Source: Tardiphaga robiniae (lineage in GTDB: Bacteria; Pseudomonadota; Alphaproteobacteria; Rhizobiales; Xanthobacteraceae). Taken from it: a stretch of DNA of 64,000 bases. Of the stretch, positions 53,872-63,556 are shown in pieces (the stretch's first letter is position 1; every line of letters starts with the position of its first letter). The stretch covers positions 124,001-188,000 of the forward strand of contig NZ_JABMCJ010000090.1 of the NCBI RefSeq assembly GCF_013359755.1, read 5' to 3'. The notes beneath the pieces were generated by a model. It searched no databases, was not told the origin of the DNA, and worked only from the letters and a program-made list of their open reading frames with translations. A program made the translations under genes and the position numbers.

Positions 53872-55050
53872 TCAGGCGCCGACCGCCATAGCGCCCGGCG
53901 CAAATTCGTTCTTCGACGCCTGCACCTGCTCCAGCAGCTCGATGTAGCGCGAACCGACATAATCCCAGCCGTAATTCAGTGCCGTGGCATGCGCGCCTTC
54001 GCACAGCCGGGCCAGTGTCGCCGGATCGGAGAAAGCCATCGCGATCTTGTCGGCGATGTCTGCGCCGTCCATCTTGATCTGATAGCCGTTTACGCCATCG
54101 ACGAGATAATCCTCGATGCCGCCAACCGGCGTTGCAAAAACCGGCGTCGAGCAGGCCATGGCTTCCATGCAGACCAGCGAGAAAGTTTCATAGGCAGTCG
54201 GCAGTACAAAGGCGTCGGCCGCAGCGTAGAGGGCCGGCATATCGGTACGCGATCCCGTAAAGACCAGCCGATCGGCGGAGGTCGTCGCCAGTTTGCGATA
54301 GGGCGCGGGATTATCCGAGCCCACCACAAGCATCCAGACATCCGGGCCGAGGCGTTCGAGCGCGCCGATGGCATGTGCCAGACCCTTGCGGCGGAATTCA
54401 TGACCGGCGAACAGAAGCAGCTTTGCGTCCACCGGGATGCCGAATTCCTGACGGATCCTGAGACCGGCCGCGGTGTCGCGGGCGAAGCGATTGAGGTCGA
54501 TGCCGTTGGGGATCACGCGGATGCGCGACGCTGGCACCTTGTAGATCTGTTGCAGTTCAGTTGCGACGCGCGGCGAGACCGCGACATACATGCGATAGCG
54601 CAGGCCGCCGATCATCCAGCGATCACGCAGGGCCACCCACAGATGCATGGGATTCAGCATCCATGACCAGGAGCCGGCGTTGCGCTTTTCGGCAAGGCTC
54701 TGCGCGTTGACCGCGTGCACGACCAACACGTCGCCCGTCAGGCTGTCGCCGTGGCTGATGATGACGGCCTTGGGATGATGATAGGCGGCGCGCGTCGCCA
54801 GTAATGTGAAGGTGGGAACGACAAAAGCGCGACCAAGATAGCGCAGGATGCCGCGCGTCTTGATGTGCGAAAGCCAGGCGCCGACGCGCTCGATGCGCGT
54901 ACCTGGCGTTGCCTTGTCGCCGACGGCGCTGGCGAGAACTGTGTTGGCGATTTTGGCGCGACTGAATGCGCATGCGAGTTCGCTGGCCACGCTTTCAACG
55001 CCGCCGACCGAACTCAACTCCTGGACGATCTGGACGATCTCGATGGTCAT
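53872..55050 (-). CDS. Glycosyltransferase family 4
   Basis: 392 residues from ATG 55050 (MTIEIVQIVQELSSVGGVES). The donor domain includes LLLFAGHEFRRKGLAHAIGAL and PTAYETFSLVCMEAMACSTP. It is the only gene of the cluster on the minus strand. No operon partner is seen upstream. Confidence 0.9.
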   Translation of the reverse strand: MTIEIVQIVQELSSVGGVESVASELACAFSRAKIANTVLASAVGDKATPGTRIERVGAWLSHIKTRGILRYLGRAFVVPTFTLLATRAAYHHPKAVIISHGDSLTGDVLVVHAVNAQSLAEKRNAGSWSWMLNPMHLWVALRDRWMIGGLRYRMYVAVSPRVATELQQIYKVPASRIRVIPNGIDLNRFARDTAAGLRIRQEFGIPVDAKLLLFAGHEFRRKGLAHAIGALERLGPDVWMLVVGSDNPAPYRKLATTSADRLVFTGSRTDMPALYAAADAFVLPTAYETFSLVCMEAMACSTPVFATPVGGIEDYLVDGVNGYQIKMDGADIADKIAMAFSDPATLARLCEGAHATALNYGWDYVGSRYIELLEQVQASKNEFAPGAMAVGA

Positions 55051-55502
55051 GGGCCGACACTATGAAAACGGGTGAACGCCAATACCGTAGGTGCGCTGAT
55101 AAGTCGCAATTTCATCAATATCCTGCTTTCGCAGGCTTTTGTCACCAGCACAACGTCTAAGATTTGACCTTCGCGATAAGGGATATCAGCGGAAACACTC
55201 GGACACAGTCGAGCAAATGCAGCCCTGCCGCGCCAAGTAGTATTCCGCTCCACCTGGAGTCGGTAATTGGCGCCGTCGCATGCGTCTTATGGGTGCGATC
55301 CTACGTCGACGACGATCTCGTAGGCACCTTTCACCAGCGCTTTGGGCCGAATAGTGAACGGCGTCTTGAAGTGACATCTGAAACAGAGCGCGGAAATGGA
55401 TATTGTGACCCCACTTCAATATTGAGTCATGCTTAACGCGCGCTGTTTCAAATTGATCACGCGGGTTTCAAAGAGACACAGCACTGATCGAGCGTGGGAC
55501 AG
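55051..55502. other. Intergenic region with a possible short gene remnant
   Basis: About 450 bases between two minus-strand genes, less GC-rich than its surroundings. A plus-strand frame at 55164-55436 (90 codons) contains ESVIGAVACVLWVRSYVDDD. This resembles the single-helix LWVRSY stretch of small hypothetical membrane proteins I have seen in related genomes. It has no good start, so it may be a fragment. Nothing else was recognised. Confidence 0.25.
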
Positions 55503-56426
55503 TTACGGCCAGGCTGCATAGGACGGACCGTGCTGACTTGGATCGAGCCGTGCGCGACGCCGATAGGCGCCTGGCGACGCATTCTGATACTTGCGGAAGA
55601 AGCGATTGAAATAGCCGGGATCGCGGAAGCCGAGGCCATAGCCGATCTGCTCGACTGGCAGATCGAGCTGTCGCAACCGCATGCAGGCTTCGTGGATCAG
55701 GCGCTGATGCACGATGGCGCGCGGGCTGTAGCCCTTCTCGCGCTTGCAGTGCGCATGCAGCTTGTCGTCAGTGACGCCGAGTGCGGCCGCATAGCGTGCG
55801 ATGGGCCAGCCGTCGCGATAATGCAGTTCGACCATCTGTAGGAAATTGCCGACGAGGCGCGGGCCGTCGCCGCGCTGTGCAGCATCGTCGGGGGCTTCCT
55901 CCGAAATCACCGATCGCCAGATGTGGAGGCACAGCAACAACACATGCGTCGATGTCATCGTCGCGCTGCCGCGGCCCGGCGTATTCAACTCACGCACCAG
56001 CGTGCTGCAGGATTCCGTGATGGCCGCAAAAGTCGTCGCGAGTTGCGCGCCTTCGCGCAGGACCAGCCGGTCGATGGTTCGCCGCAGATGCAGCGCCTCG
56101 GCACTGCCGGCGACGGTGCGGGTGAGGACATCGTCCGACACTGAAATCAGATAGCCTTGCGCGCCGGCTTCGACCTCCAATGTGCCTTCGTGATCGCCTG
56201 GAAGCCACAACAGGCCGGCGGACTGAATGGCAACCGTGGTGCCGCGCATGGTGGCGGTGCCGCGCCGGGTTTCGATCACCAGCAGGTGCGAGCGCCTGGC
56301 AACCGACTGCCGGATGATCCAGCTGCGCGGCGCCAGTCCGGGTGCGAATCTTTCCGCATGCAATGCCGGAAGCGGCTTCTCCCCAAAGCCGGTGGGACCC
56401 GAAACGATGTGTGCGGTCTCAAGCAC
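55503..56426 (-). CDS. AraC family transcriptional regulator
   Basis: 307 residues from GTG 56426. The N-terminal half is a cupin-like sensor domain (AraC-binding-like family). The C-terminal double helix-turn-helix is clear: PIARYAAALGVTDDKLHAHC, then LDLPVEQIGYGLGFRDPGYFNRFFRK. It is divergent from the second transporter operon with a 149-base gap, so it most likely regulates it. Confidence 0.9.
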   Translation of the reverse strand: MLETAHIVSGPTGFGEKPLPALHAERFAPGLAPRSWIIRQSVARRSHLLVIETRRGTATMRGTTVAIQSAGLLWLPGDHEGTLEVEAGAQGYLISVSDDVLTRTVAGSAEALHLRRTIDRLVLREGAQLATTFAAITESCSTLVRELNTPGRGSATMTSTHVLLLCLHIWRSVISEEAPDDAAQRGDGPRLVGNFLQMVELHYRDGWPIARYAAALGVTDDKLHAHCKREKGYSPRAIVHQRLIHEACMRLRQLDLPVEQIGYGLGFRDPGYFNRFFRKYQNASPGAYRRRARLDPSQHGPSYAAWP

Positions 56427-56575
56427 TGGGACAATCCGTCGCGTGAAATAGCTCGCCTACACGGATCAATACAATCTTTCCCCGGATGCGTCCAATTCCC
56501 AGCCCCAAACGCTGGACTAGTCTCCGGCCATCGAACGCCACAAGGCGTCGGTGAAAAGAATTCGGGGAGGATAAC

Positions 56576-57802
56576 ATGGTGTCAGCAGTCAAGCGCCTTG
56601 CGGCGGGACTACTCGCAGTGGCCGGTGCGGCGTCCGTCGGGTGGGACGGTGCAGCGGAGGCCCAGACGTCGGTCAAGATCGGTTATGCCATCTCGCGCAC
56701 CGGCCCCGCCGCCGGCGGCGCCGCGGTGACGACGATTCCGAACTACGAGCTGTGGGTCAAAGAGGTGAACGCCGCCGGCGGGCTCAAGCTCGGCGACAAG
56801 CGCGTCCCAATCGAGGTCGTCCAGTATGACGACCGGTCGAGCGCCGAAGAAGCCGCCAAGGCGCTGGAGCGGCTGATCACCCAGGACAAGGTCGATTTCA
56901 TCCTGCCGCCCTGGGGCACCGGCCTGAATCTCGCGGTCGGCCCGATCCTGAACAAGGCCGGCTATCCGCACATTGCATCGACGGCCGTGACCGACCGTGC
57001 GCCCGAACTGGCGAAGCGCTGGCCCAACAGTTTCTGGCTGCTCGGCACCAGCGCGGACGCCGCGAAGACCCTGGTCGAGCTGCTGGTGAAGCTGCGCACC
57101 GAAGGCAAGATCGGCGACACCGTGGCGATGGCCAGCATCGCCGACGGCTTCGGCATCGATCTCTCTGGTGCCGCCAGACCAGCTCTTACAGCCGCCAAGT
57201 TCAAGCTCGCCTATGACAAGACCTATCCGGTCGGCACCCAGGATCTCAGCCCGATCATCAATGAGGTGAAGGCGCTGAACCCCGACGTGTTCATCGCCTT
57301 CAGCTATCCGCCGGACACGATCGCCATCACCGAACAGTCACGCATCTCCGGTTTCAATCCGAAGATCTTCTACACCGGTGTCGGCACGGCATTTCCGCTG
57401 TTCAAGCAGAAATTCAGCGCCAACGCGGAAGGCGTGATGGGCATCGGCGGCTGGAATGGCGACAGCCCGGCCATCAAGGACTATCTGGCGCGGCACAAGG
57501 CGTCGGCGGCGAATGGCGCGGAGCCGGATCGCTGGGCCAGTGCGGTCACCTATGCCGGCCTGCAGATGCTGCAGCAGGCGATCGAGCGGGTTGGCAAGGT
57601 CGATCGCGCTGCGGTCATCAAGGACCTGCAGAGCGGCACCTTCGACACCGTGATCGGCAAGGTGAAGCTCGAGAACAACATGCCGACCAAATACTGGTGG
57701 GTCGGGCAGTGGCAGGACGGCGAGTTCTACGGCGTCGGCCCGTCGGGTAACGAGGGCGCGCGTGCGCCGGTCGTGCCGAAGCCGGCATGGAAGGCGCAGT
57801 GA
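56576..57802 (+). CDS. ABC transporter substrate-binding protein (HAAT family)
   Basis: 408 residues. A signal peptide (MVSAVKRLAAGLLAVAGAAS, cleavage after AEA near residue 29) precedes TSVKIGYAISRTGPAAGGAA. It is the start of the second transporter operon (56.6-61.1 kb). GGGGAGGA precedes the ATG. It differs in length and sequence from the protein at 39.8 kb, so a different ligand is likely. Confidence 0.92.
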   Translation: MVSAVKRLAAGLLAVAGAASVGWDGAAEAQTSVKIGYAISRTGPAAGGAAVTTIPNYELWVKEVNAAGGLKLGDKRVPIEVVQYDDRSSAEEAAKALERLITQDKVDFILPPWGTGLNLAVGPILNKAGYPHIASTAVTDRAPELAKRWPNSFWLLGTSADAAKTLVELLVKLRTEGKIGDTVAMASIADGFGIDLSGAARPALTAAKFKLAYDKTYPVGTQDLSPIINEVKALNPDVFIAFSYPPDTIAITEQSRISGFNPKIFYTGVGTAFPLFKQKFSANAEGVMGIGGWNGDSPAIKDYLARHKASAANGAEPDRWASAVTYAGLQMLQQAIERVGKVDRAAVIKDLQSGTFDTVIGKVKLENNMPTKYWWVGQWQDGEFYGVGPSGNEGARAPVVPKPAWKAQ

Positions 57803-57832
57803 TCGCGTCCCTCCCGTATCTGGTCTGACAGA

Positions 57833-58702
57833 ATGACAAACGCGGTTCTCACCGGCCTCGTGCTGGGTGGCATGTACGCGCTGATCGCCATGGGGCTCAC
57901 CCTGCAATATGGCGTGGCGCGGATCATGAACCTGTCCTATGGCGAGTTCCTGATCGGCGCGGCCTTTGCGTCCTACTGGCTGTTTACCGGCTGGGCGCTC
58001 AATCCGCTCGCAGGACTGGCATTTGTCATTCCGGTCAGTTTCGGCATCAGCTATCTCTTGTACCGCGTGTTGCTCACGCCGCTGGTGCGCCGCGCGCGCA
58101 CCCGCGACGCCCTTGAGGTCGACAGCATTCTCGCCACCTTCGGCATGATGTTCATCGTGCAGGGCATCATGCTGACCATGTTCGGTGGTGCTTACTTCAG
58201 CTATTCGTTCCTCGCCATTCCTGTGAAGATCGTCGGCGAGGTGCTGGCACTCAATCGCCTGATTGCATTCGGGCTTGCGGTCGTGGTCGGCCTTGCGCTC
58301 TATCTGACGCTGACCCGCACACGGATCGGGACGTCCATCCGCGCCGTAGCCGTCGATCCCATCGCAGCGCAGCTTGTTGCCATCGATGTCACCAGGACAT
58401 CGGCGCTGGCCTTTGCGCTCGGCGGCGCGCTGGTGGCGTCTGCCGGCGTGCTGATCAGCATGTTCCTGACCTTCAGCGCCACTTCCGGCGTGGTGTTCAC
58501 CATGAAGGCGCTGATCGTGGTCGTGATGGGCGGCGTCGGCAATTTGCTGGGCTGTCTCGTCGCCGGACTGGCGCTAGGATTGAGCGAAGCGCTGGTGGCG
58601 ACCTTCATCGATCCCGGCCTGACGCTTGCGGTGAATTTCGCGCTGTTCCTCGGTGTGCTGCTGGTGAAGCCGGCCGGCATTTTCGGGAGGGCGCAGCGAT
58701 GA
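57833..58702 (+). CDS. ABC transporter permease, LivH type
   Basis: 289 residues starting MTNAVLTGLVLGGMYALIAM. About eight membrane spans. QYGVARIMNLSYGEFLIGAAF and VVVMGGVGNLLGCLVAGLALG are family motifs. It overlaps the next gene by four bases. Confidence 0.93.
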   Translation: MTNAVLTGLVLGGMYALIAMGLTLQYGVARIMNLSYGEFLIGAAFASYWLFTGWALNPLAGLAFVIPVSFGISYLLYRVLLTPLVRRARTRDALEVDSILATFGMMFIVQGIMLTMFGGAYFSYSFLAIPVKIVGEVLALNRLIAFGLAVVVGLALYLTLTRTRIGTSIRAVAVDPIAAQLVAIDVTRTSALAFALGGALVASAGVLISMFLTFSATSGVVFTMKALIVVVMGGVGNLLGCLVAGLALGLSEALVATFIDPGLTLAVNFALFLGVLLVKPAGIFGRAQR

Positions 58703-59646
58703 GCCGTACCCAAATGACGACTGGCGCGATCTGCCTCGCAGCCGTGGTTGCGCTCGCATTCGTCCCGATGATTGTCGATGCCTATCACCTCGCGCTCGCG
58801 ATCAGTCTCCTGCAATTCACGGTGCTGGCGACGGCTTGGGGCATGTTCTCCGGCCCGACGCGCTATGTGTCGCTGGCGACCACAGCCTTCTTCGGCGTTG
58901 GTGCATACACGGTCGCTGTTCTCGGCGAACAATTGCCGTGGTCGCTGGTGCTGCTGATTGCGGCCGTGATCGGCGCGGTCATGGCCGTCATTGTCGGCTT
59001 GTCGACGCTGCGGCTGAGCGGCGTGCATTTCGTCATCTTCACCTTCGGTCTCGCCGAACTCGTGCGCCAGATCGTGGTCTGGTACGAGGTCAACAAGACC
59101 CGCGTGCTCGGGCGTTACGTCTTTGTCGATATCACCCAGAACGACATCTACTGGCAGCTGCTGGCGCTTGCCGTCATCGTGTTCGGCTCCGGCTGGCTGA
59201 TCGCCCGCTCGCGCTTCGGCTTCGCACTGCGCATCATCGGCGAAGACGAGACTGTAGCACGGCATTGCGGCATCAATGTCACCATCGCCAAGGTTGCGCT
59301 GTTCACCATCACGGCCACCTTCATGACGCTGGTCGGTGCGATCATGGCGCCGCGCTTCACCTATATCGAGCCGTCGATCGCCTTCAACGCGACCATTTCG
59401 TTCGAAGTGGTGATCATGGCACTGCTCGGCGGCGCGCATCGGTTATGGGGCCCAGCGCTCGGCGCCATTCCGCTGACGCTGTTGTTCGACTTTCTGTCCG
59501 CGCGCTTTCCCAGCACATCGACCCTGATCATGGGCGTGGTGTTCCTGCTGATCGTCTATGCGCTGCCGTCGGGTGTCGTCGGCCTCTGGGAGAAGCTCAA
59601 AGCCTGGCGACCCTCAGCCTCGAACGTGCGGGGAGCACAGGCATGA
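58699..59646 (+). CDS. ABC transporter permease, LivM type
   Basis: 315 residues, about nine membrane spans. IGEDETVARHCGINVTIAKV is the cytoplasmic ATPase-contact loop, and IMALLGGAHRLWGPALGAIP follows. It overlaps livH and livG types by four bases each. Confidence 0.93.
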   Translation: MSRTQMTTGAICLAAVVALAFVPMIVDAYHLALAISLLQFTVLATAWGMFSGPTRYVSLATTAFFGVGAYTVAVLGEQLPWSLVLLIAAVIGAVMAVIVGLSTLRLSGVHFVIFTFGLAELVRQIVVWYEVNKTRVLGRYVFVDITQNDIYWQLLALAVIVFGSGWLIARSRFGFALRIIGEDETVARHCGINVTIAKVALFTITATFMTLVGAIMAPRFTYIEPSIAFNATISFEVVIMALLGGAHRLWGPALGAIPLTLLFDFLSARFPSTSTLIMGVVFLLIVYALPSGVVGLWEKLKAWRPSASNVRGAQA

Positions 59647-60386
59647 CAGCCAGTGCAATGCCGGTGCTTCGCATCGAAGGCCTGACCCGCGCCTTTGGCG
59701 GTCTCGTCGCCGTCAACGGAATCGACCTGACGGTGCATGCCGGCGAGATCGTCGGGCTGCTCGGTCCCAACGGCTCCGGCAAGACCACGGCGCTCAACCT
59801 GATCTCCGGCGTGCTGTCGCCGAATACGGGCGTGATCGCTTTTGCTGGCCATGACATCGCGGGATGGCCGACCCATCGCATCGCGCGACTCGGTTTGGCG
59901 CGTACGTTCCAACTGGTGCGCGTGCTCGACGGCATGACCTGCGGGGAGAATGTGGAGGCCGGGCTGGCCTTTCATCATGCGCCGCTTGCACGCGACGCGA
60001 TGGCTGCGGCTGCGGCCGGCCTGCTCGCGCGGGTCGGTCTCGCCGGATTTGGCGGACGGCCCGCATCGGAGCTCACTTATATCGACCGCAAGCGGCTTGA
60101 ACTGGCACGCGCGCTGGCGCTGCAGCCGCGCCTGCTGCTGCTCGACGAATGGCTCGCCGGTCTGAACCCGTCCGAATTGCTGATCGGGATCGAGCTGATC
60201 CGATCGCTCAAACAGGAGGGGCTGTCGATCCTGCTGGTCGAGCATGTGATGGATGCGATCCGTTCGCTCTGCGATCGTTGCGTGGTGATGAGCAGTGGCC
60301 GCAAGATTGCAGAAGGGCCTGTAGCTGCTGTGCTGAGCGACCCCGCGGTGATCGAAGCCTATCTGGGAGTGCCGGCGGATGCTTGA
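59643..60386 (+). CDS. ABC transporter ATPase, LivG type
   Basis: ATG 59643 (MTASAMPVLRIEGLTRAFGG) gives 247 residues. Walker A GPNGSGKTT and Q-loop FQLVRVLDGMTC are standard. In the signature region ELTYIDRKRLELARALAL replaces the usual SGGQ, and Walker B is LLLDEWLAGL, with Trp in place of Pro after the Glu. These variants occur in LivG-like proteins; function is probably kept with the LivF partner. Confidence 0.92.
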   Translation: MTASAMPVLRIEGLTRAFGGLVAVNGIDLTVHAGEIVGLLGPNGSGKTTALNLISGVLSPNTGVIAFAGHDIAGWPTHRIARLGLARTFQLVRVLDGMTCGENVEAGLAFHHAPLARDAMAAAAAGLLARVGLAGFGGRPASELTYIDRKRLELARALALQPRLLLLDEWLAGLNPSELLIGIELIRSLKQEGLSILLVEHVMDAIRSLCDRCVVMSSGRKIAEGPVAAVLSDPAVIEAYLGVPADA

Positions 60387-61101
60387 GGTCTCCAATATCA
60401 GCGTCACCTATGGCCAGCATCACGCGCTGAGCGATGCGGCGCTCCATGTCGAGCGCGGCGAGATCATTGTCATTCTCGGCGCCAATGGCGCGGGCAAGTC
60501 ATCGTTGCTCAAAGCCATCGCCGGCTTGCTGCCGTCACCAGCCAAGATCGTCAAACTCGCCGGTCGTGATCTGTCCCGTCTGCCGCCTCATGAGATCGTG
60601 GAAGCCGGGCTTGCGCTGGTGCCGGAAGGTCGCGGCGTGTTCGGCGAATTGACAGTGGCCGAAAACCTGTTGCTCGGCGCCAACCCGAAGCGTGCGCGGG
60701 CGGTCGAGGCAGCGCAGCGTGCCAAGGTGATGACGCTGTTTCCGCGGCTTGGCGAACGCTTGGCGCAGACCGTGCGCACCATGAGCGGTGGCGAGCAGCA
60801 GATGGTAGCAATCGGTCGTGCGCTGATGTCGAACCCCGACATTCTTCTGCTCGACGAACCGTCGCTCGGTCTGTCGCCGTTGCTGGTGCGGGAATTGTTC
60901 GCCGCCTTGCGTAAGGTGCGCGAGACCGGCGTCGGCCTGTTGCTGGTCGAACAGAACGCACGCGAGAGTCTGGCTATCGCCGATCGCGGCTATCTGATCG
61001 AGAACGGCAAGATCACCGGCAGCGGCACCGCCGCAGCCCTGCAATCCGACGACGCCGTGCGCCGCGCCTATCTCGGCGGGCTCGCCAGCGGCGCGGCTTG
61101 A
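60379..61101 (+). CDS. ABC transporter ATPase, LivF type
   Basis: 240 residues. Walker A GANGAGKSS, signature MSGGEQQMVAIGRALM and Walker B LLLDEPSLGL are complete. It overlaps the LivG gene by eight bases. The aldehyde dehydrogenase follows after 33 bases. Confidence 0.93.
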   Translation: MLEVSNISVTYGQHHALSDAALHVERGEIIVILGANGAGKSSLLKAIAGLLPSPAKIVKLAGRDLSRLPPHEIVEAGLALVPEGRGVFGELTVAENLLLGANPKRARAVEAAQRAKVMTLFPRLGERLAQTVRTMSGGEQQMVAIGRALMSNPDILLLDEPSLGLSPLLVRELFAALRKVRETGVGLLLVEQNARESLAIADRGYLIENGKITGSGTAAALQSDDAVRRAYLGGLASGAA

Positions 61102-61134
61102 AATTCAAAGAAACATCCAACGGAGGACATCATC

Positions 61135-62586
61135 ATGAACCAGATCAATCTGCTGCTCGAGAACCAGGATGTGCAGGCCATCGACGGCGCGACATTCGAT
61201 CGTCTCAATCCGATGACCGGCGATATCGCCTCGCGCGCCGCGGCAGCCCAAATCGCCGATGCCAAGCGCGCTGCCGATGCTGCCGCCGCTGCTTTCCCTG
61301 CGTGGTCGGCGACCGGCCCGGGCGCACGCCGCGCCGTCCTGCTCAAGGCGGCCGATATCCTTGCCAGCAAGGCGCCTGATTTCATTGCCTTGATGGCGTC
61401 GGAAACCGGCGCGACTGCCGGCTGGGCCGGCTTCAATGTTCATCTCGCCTCCAACATGCTGCGCGAAGCGGCATCGATGACGACGCAGATTTCCGGCGAG
61501 GTCATTCCATCGGACAAGCCCGGCTGCATCTCGATGGCGATCCGCCAGCCCGCGGGCGTCGTGCTCAGCATCGCGCCGTGGAATGCGCCGGTCATTCTGG
61601 GCGTGCGGGCTGTGGCGTTGCCGCTGGCCTGCGGCAATACGGTAATCCTGAAGGCATCGGAAATCTGCCCGGGCACACATCGGTTGATCGGCGAGTGCCT
61701 GCGCGAGGCCGGTCTGCCGCCTGGCGTACTTAATGTGATCACCAACGCGCCGGAAGATGCGCCCGCGCTGATCGATGCACTGATCTCGCATCCCGCCGTG
61801 CGCCGGATCAACTTTACCGGTTCGACCCGTGTCGGCCGCATCATCGCAGAGACCGCCGCCAAATATCTCAAGCCAGTGCTGCTTGAACTCGGCGGCAAGG
61901 CGCCGCTGGTGGTGCTCGACGATGCTGATCTCGATGCAGCAGTGGCGGCCGCGGCCTTTGGAGCATTCATGAACCAGGGGCAGATCTGCATGTCCACCGA
62001 GCGGCTTGTTGTCGATCAGAAGATCGCGGACACCTTCGTGGCTAAGCTCGCGGCCAAGGCGGGTAGCCTAGTCGCCGGCGATCCGCGCAAGGGCGATACA
62101 CCGCTCGGTTCACTGATCGGCAAGGATGCTGCGGATCGCATGCAGGCGCTGATCAAGGACGCCGTGGGCAAGGGTGCCCGTGTTGTGGCGGGGGGCAGCG
62201 TCGATGGCACGCTGATGTCGGCGACAGTACTCGATCACGTTACCTCGACGATGCGGATCTACAATGAGGAGTCATTCGGGCCGATCGTGAGTGTCGTGCG
62301 CGTCGATGGCGTGGACGAAGCCGTGCGCGTTGCCAACGATACCGAATACGGACTATCGGCGGCGGTATTCGGCCGCGATATCGCCCGGGCGCTGGAAGTC
62401 GCCAAGCGGATCGAGTCCGGCATTTGCCACATTAACGGCGCGACCGTGCATGACGAGGCGCAGATGCCGTTCGGCGGGGTGAAGGCGTCGGGCTACGGTC
62501 GGTTCGGCGGCAAGGCCGGCATTGCCGAATTCACCGAACTGCGCTGGATCACCATCGAGACCGGCCCGCAGCACTATCCGATCTGA
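61135..62586 (+). CDS. Aldehyde dehydrogenase, salicylaldehyde/vanillin dehydrogenase-like
   Basis: 483 residues. LELGGKAPLVVLDDADLDAA holds Glu251, and NQGQICMSTERL places the catalytic Cys at 285. FTGSTRVGRIIAETAAK is the NAD-binding stretch. It oxidises an aldehyde to an acid with NAD. Together with the transporter upstream it suggests uptake and oxidation of an aromatic or aliphatic aldehyde-yielding compound. GGAGG precedes the ATG. Confidence 0.9.
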   Translation: MNQINLLLENQDVQAIDGATFDRLNPMTGDIASRAAAAQIADAKRAADAAAAAFPAWSATGPGARRAVLLKAADILASKAPDFIALMASETGATAGWAGFNVHLASNMLREAASMTTQISGEVIPSDKPGCISMAIRQPAGVVLSIAPWNAPVILGVRAVALPLACGNTVILKASEICPGTHRLIGECLREAGLPPGVLNVITNAPEDAPALIDALISHPAVRRINFTGSTRVGRIIAETAAKYLKPVLLELGGKAPLVVLDDADLDAAVAAAAFGAFMNQGQICMSTERLVVDQKIADTFVAKLAAKAGSLVAGDPRKGDTPLGSLIGKDAADRMQALIKDAVGKGARVVAGGSVDGTLMSATVLDHVTSTMRIYNEESFGPIVSVVRVDGVDEAVRVANDTEYGLSAAVFGRDIARALEVAKRIESGICHINGATVHDEAQMPFGGVKASGYGRFGGKAGIAEFTELRWITIETGPQHYPI

Positions 62587-62608
62587 TCGTGTCCGTTACA
62601 CGCGGCCG

Positions 62609-63427
62609 TCAGAAGCTGACGGCAGCGTAGGCCTTGCTGATATCTGCAGCTGCGTGCTGCAGATGCTCGCGCAACCTGATCTGGCTGGCTTTCGGCGTGC
62701 GGAATGCCGGCGTCACGAAAGAGATTGCGGCGATCACGCCACCGGAATCGCGGACGGGAACGGAGACGGCATAAACATGCGGTGTGATTTCCGCGCGCGA
62801 CTCCGACCATCCCTGCTCGCGGATCACGGCGAGCTCGCGCACCAGCAGCCTGCGATGGGGTGCGAAGCCGGGATCGCGCCGAACGGCGTCGTCGAGGATT
62901 GTCTCGCATTCAGCTTCGGGCATATGCGCGAGCAGCATTTTCGGTCCGGCACCGCGGTGCAGCGGCAAGGCCGTTCCAACCTCGAAGGTCAGGCGAATGC
63001 GTGACGACGATTCGGCGCGCTCGATACACACGGCGCGATCGGCCGAGCGGCGCAGCAGGATGATGGTTTCTCCGACCTCCTGAGAGACGCGCTTCATGAA
63101 GGGGCGCGCAATGGAGGCAAGGTCGGTGCCGGCGCGGGCCGCCTGAGCCAGGCCGATGACGCGTGGCGCGAGCACGAACGAGCCGCGGCCGTCTTCGTCG
63201 ATGAGGTCGGCTTCGCGCAAGATGCCAATGTACCGATAGGTCGACGACAGTGGCACCCCGATCTGTTCAGACAGGCTTTCTGCGGAATGCCTCGGACGAT
63301 CGGTGGAGAAGGCCAGCAAGGCGCGAAGTATCTTTCGCGAACTGCCATCCGCAGCAGCAGGACGGTCCGTCTGGTCGACGCGTTTCGACGCAGTTGCGGC
63401 TCTCTTGATGGCCAACGGAACCTCCAT
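62609..63427 (-). CDS. IclR family transcriptional regulator
   Basis: 272 residues from ATG 63427. A basic N-terminal tail of about 28 residues precedes the winged helix (RHSAESLSEQIGVPLSSTYR). The effector domain includes TALPLHRGAGPKMLLAHMPE. It is divergent from the xanthine-dehydrogenase-type gene and faces the aldehyde dehydrogenase on the map, so it may control either or both. Confidence 0.9.
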   Translation of the reverse strand: MEVPLAIKRAATASKRVDQTDRPAAADGSSRKILRALLAFSTDRPRHSAESLSEQIGVPLSSTYRYIGILREADLIDEDGRGSFVLAPRVIGLAQAARAGTDLASIARPFMKRVSQEVGETIILLRRSADRAVCIERAESSSRIRLTFEVGTALPLHRGAGPKMLLAHMPEAECETILDDAVRRDPGFAPHRRLLVRELAVIREQGWSESRAEITPHVYAVSVPVRDSGGVIAAISFVTPAFRTPKASQIRLREHLQHAAADISKAYAAVSF

Positions 63428-63523
63428 TCGGTAATGCTTGCCAATGGAAACGGCAGCATGTGGATATCATTTGCGCACCAACAAACATTGCCGTGCGCGT
63501 GCCTTCTTATAAGATAAGATAGT

Positions 63524-63540
63524 GTTCTCAGCAATTGAGA
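63524..63540. promoter_or_regulatory. Perfect inverted repeat between the IclR gene and the CoxM-type gene
   Basis: TTCTCA and TGAGAA are perfect six-base arms around GCAAT, 16 bases before the start at 63557. An AT-rich segment (TTATAAGATAAGAT) precedes it. It is a likely operator, probably for the adjacent IclR protein. Confidence 0.5.
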
Positions 63541-63556
63541 AGTAGCAAATCAGCCC

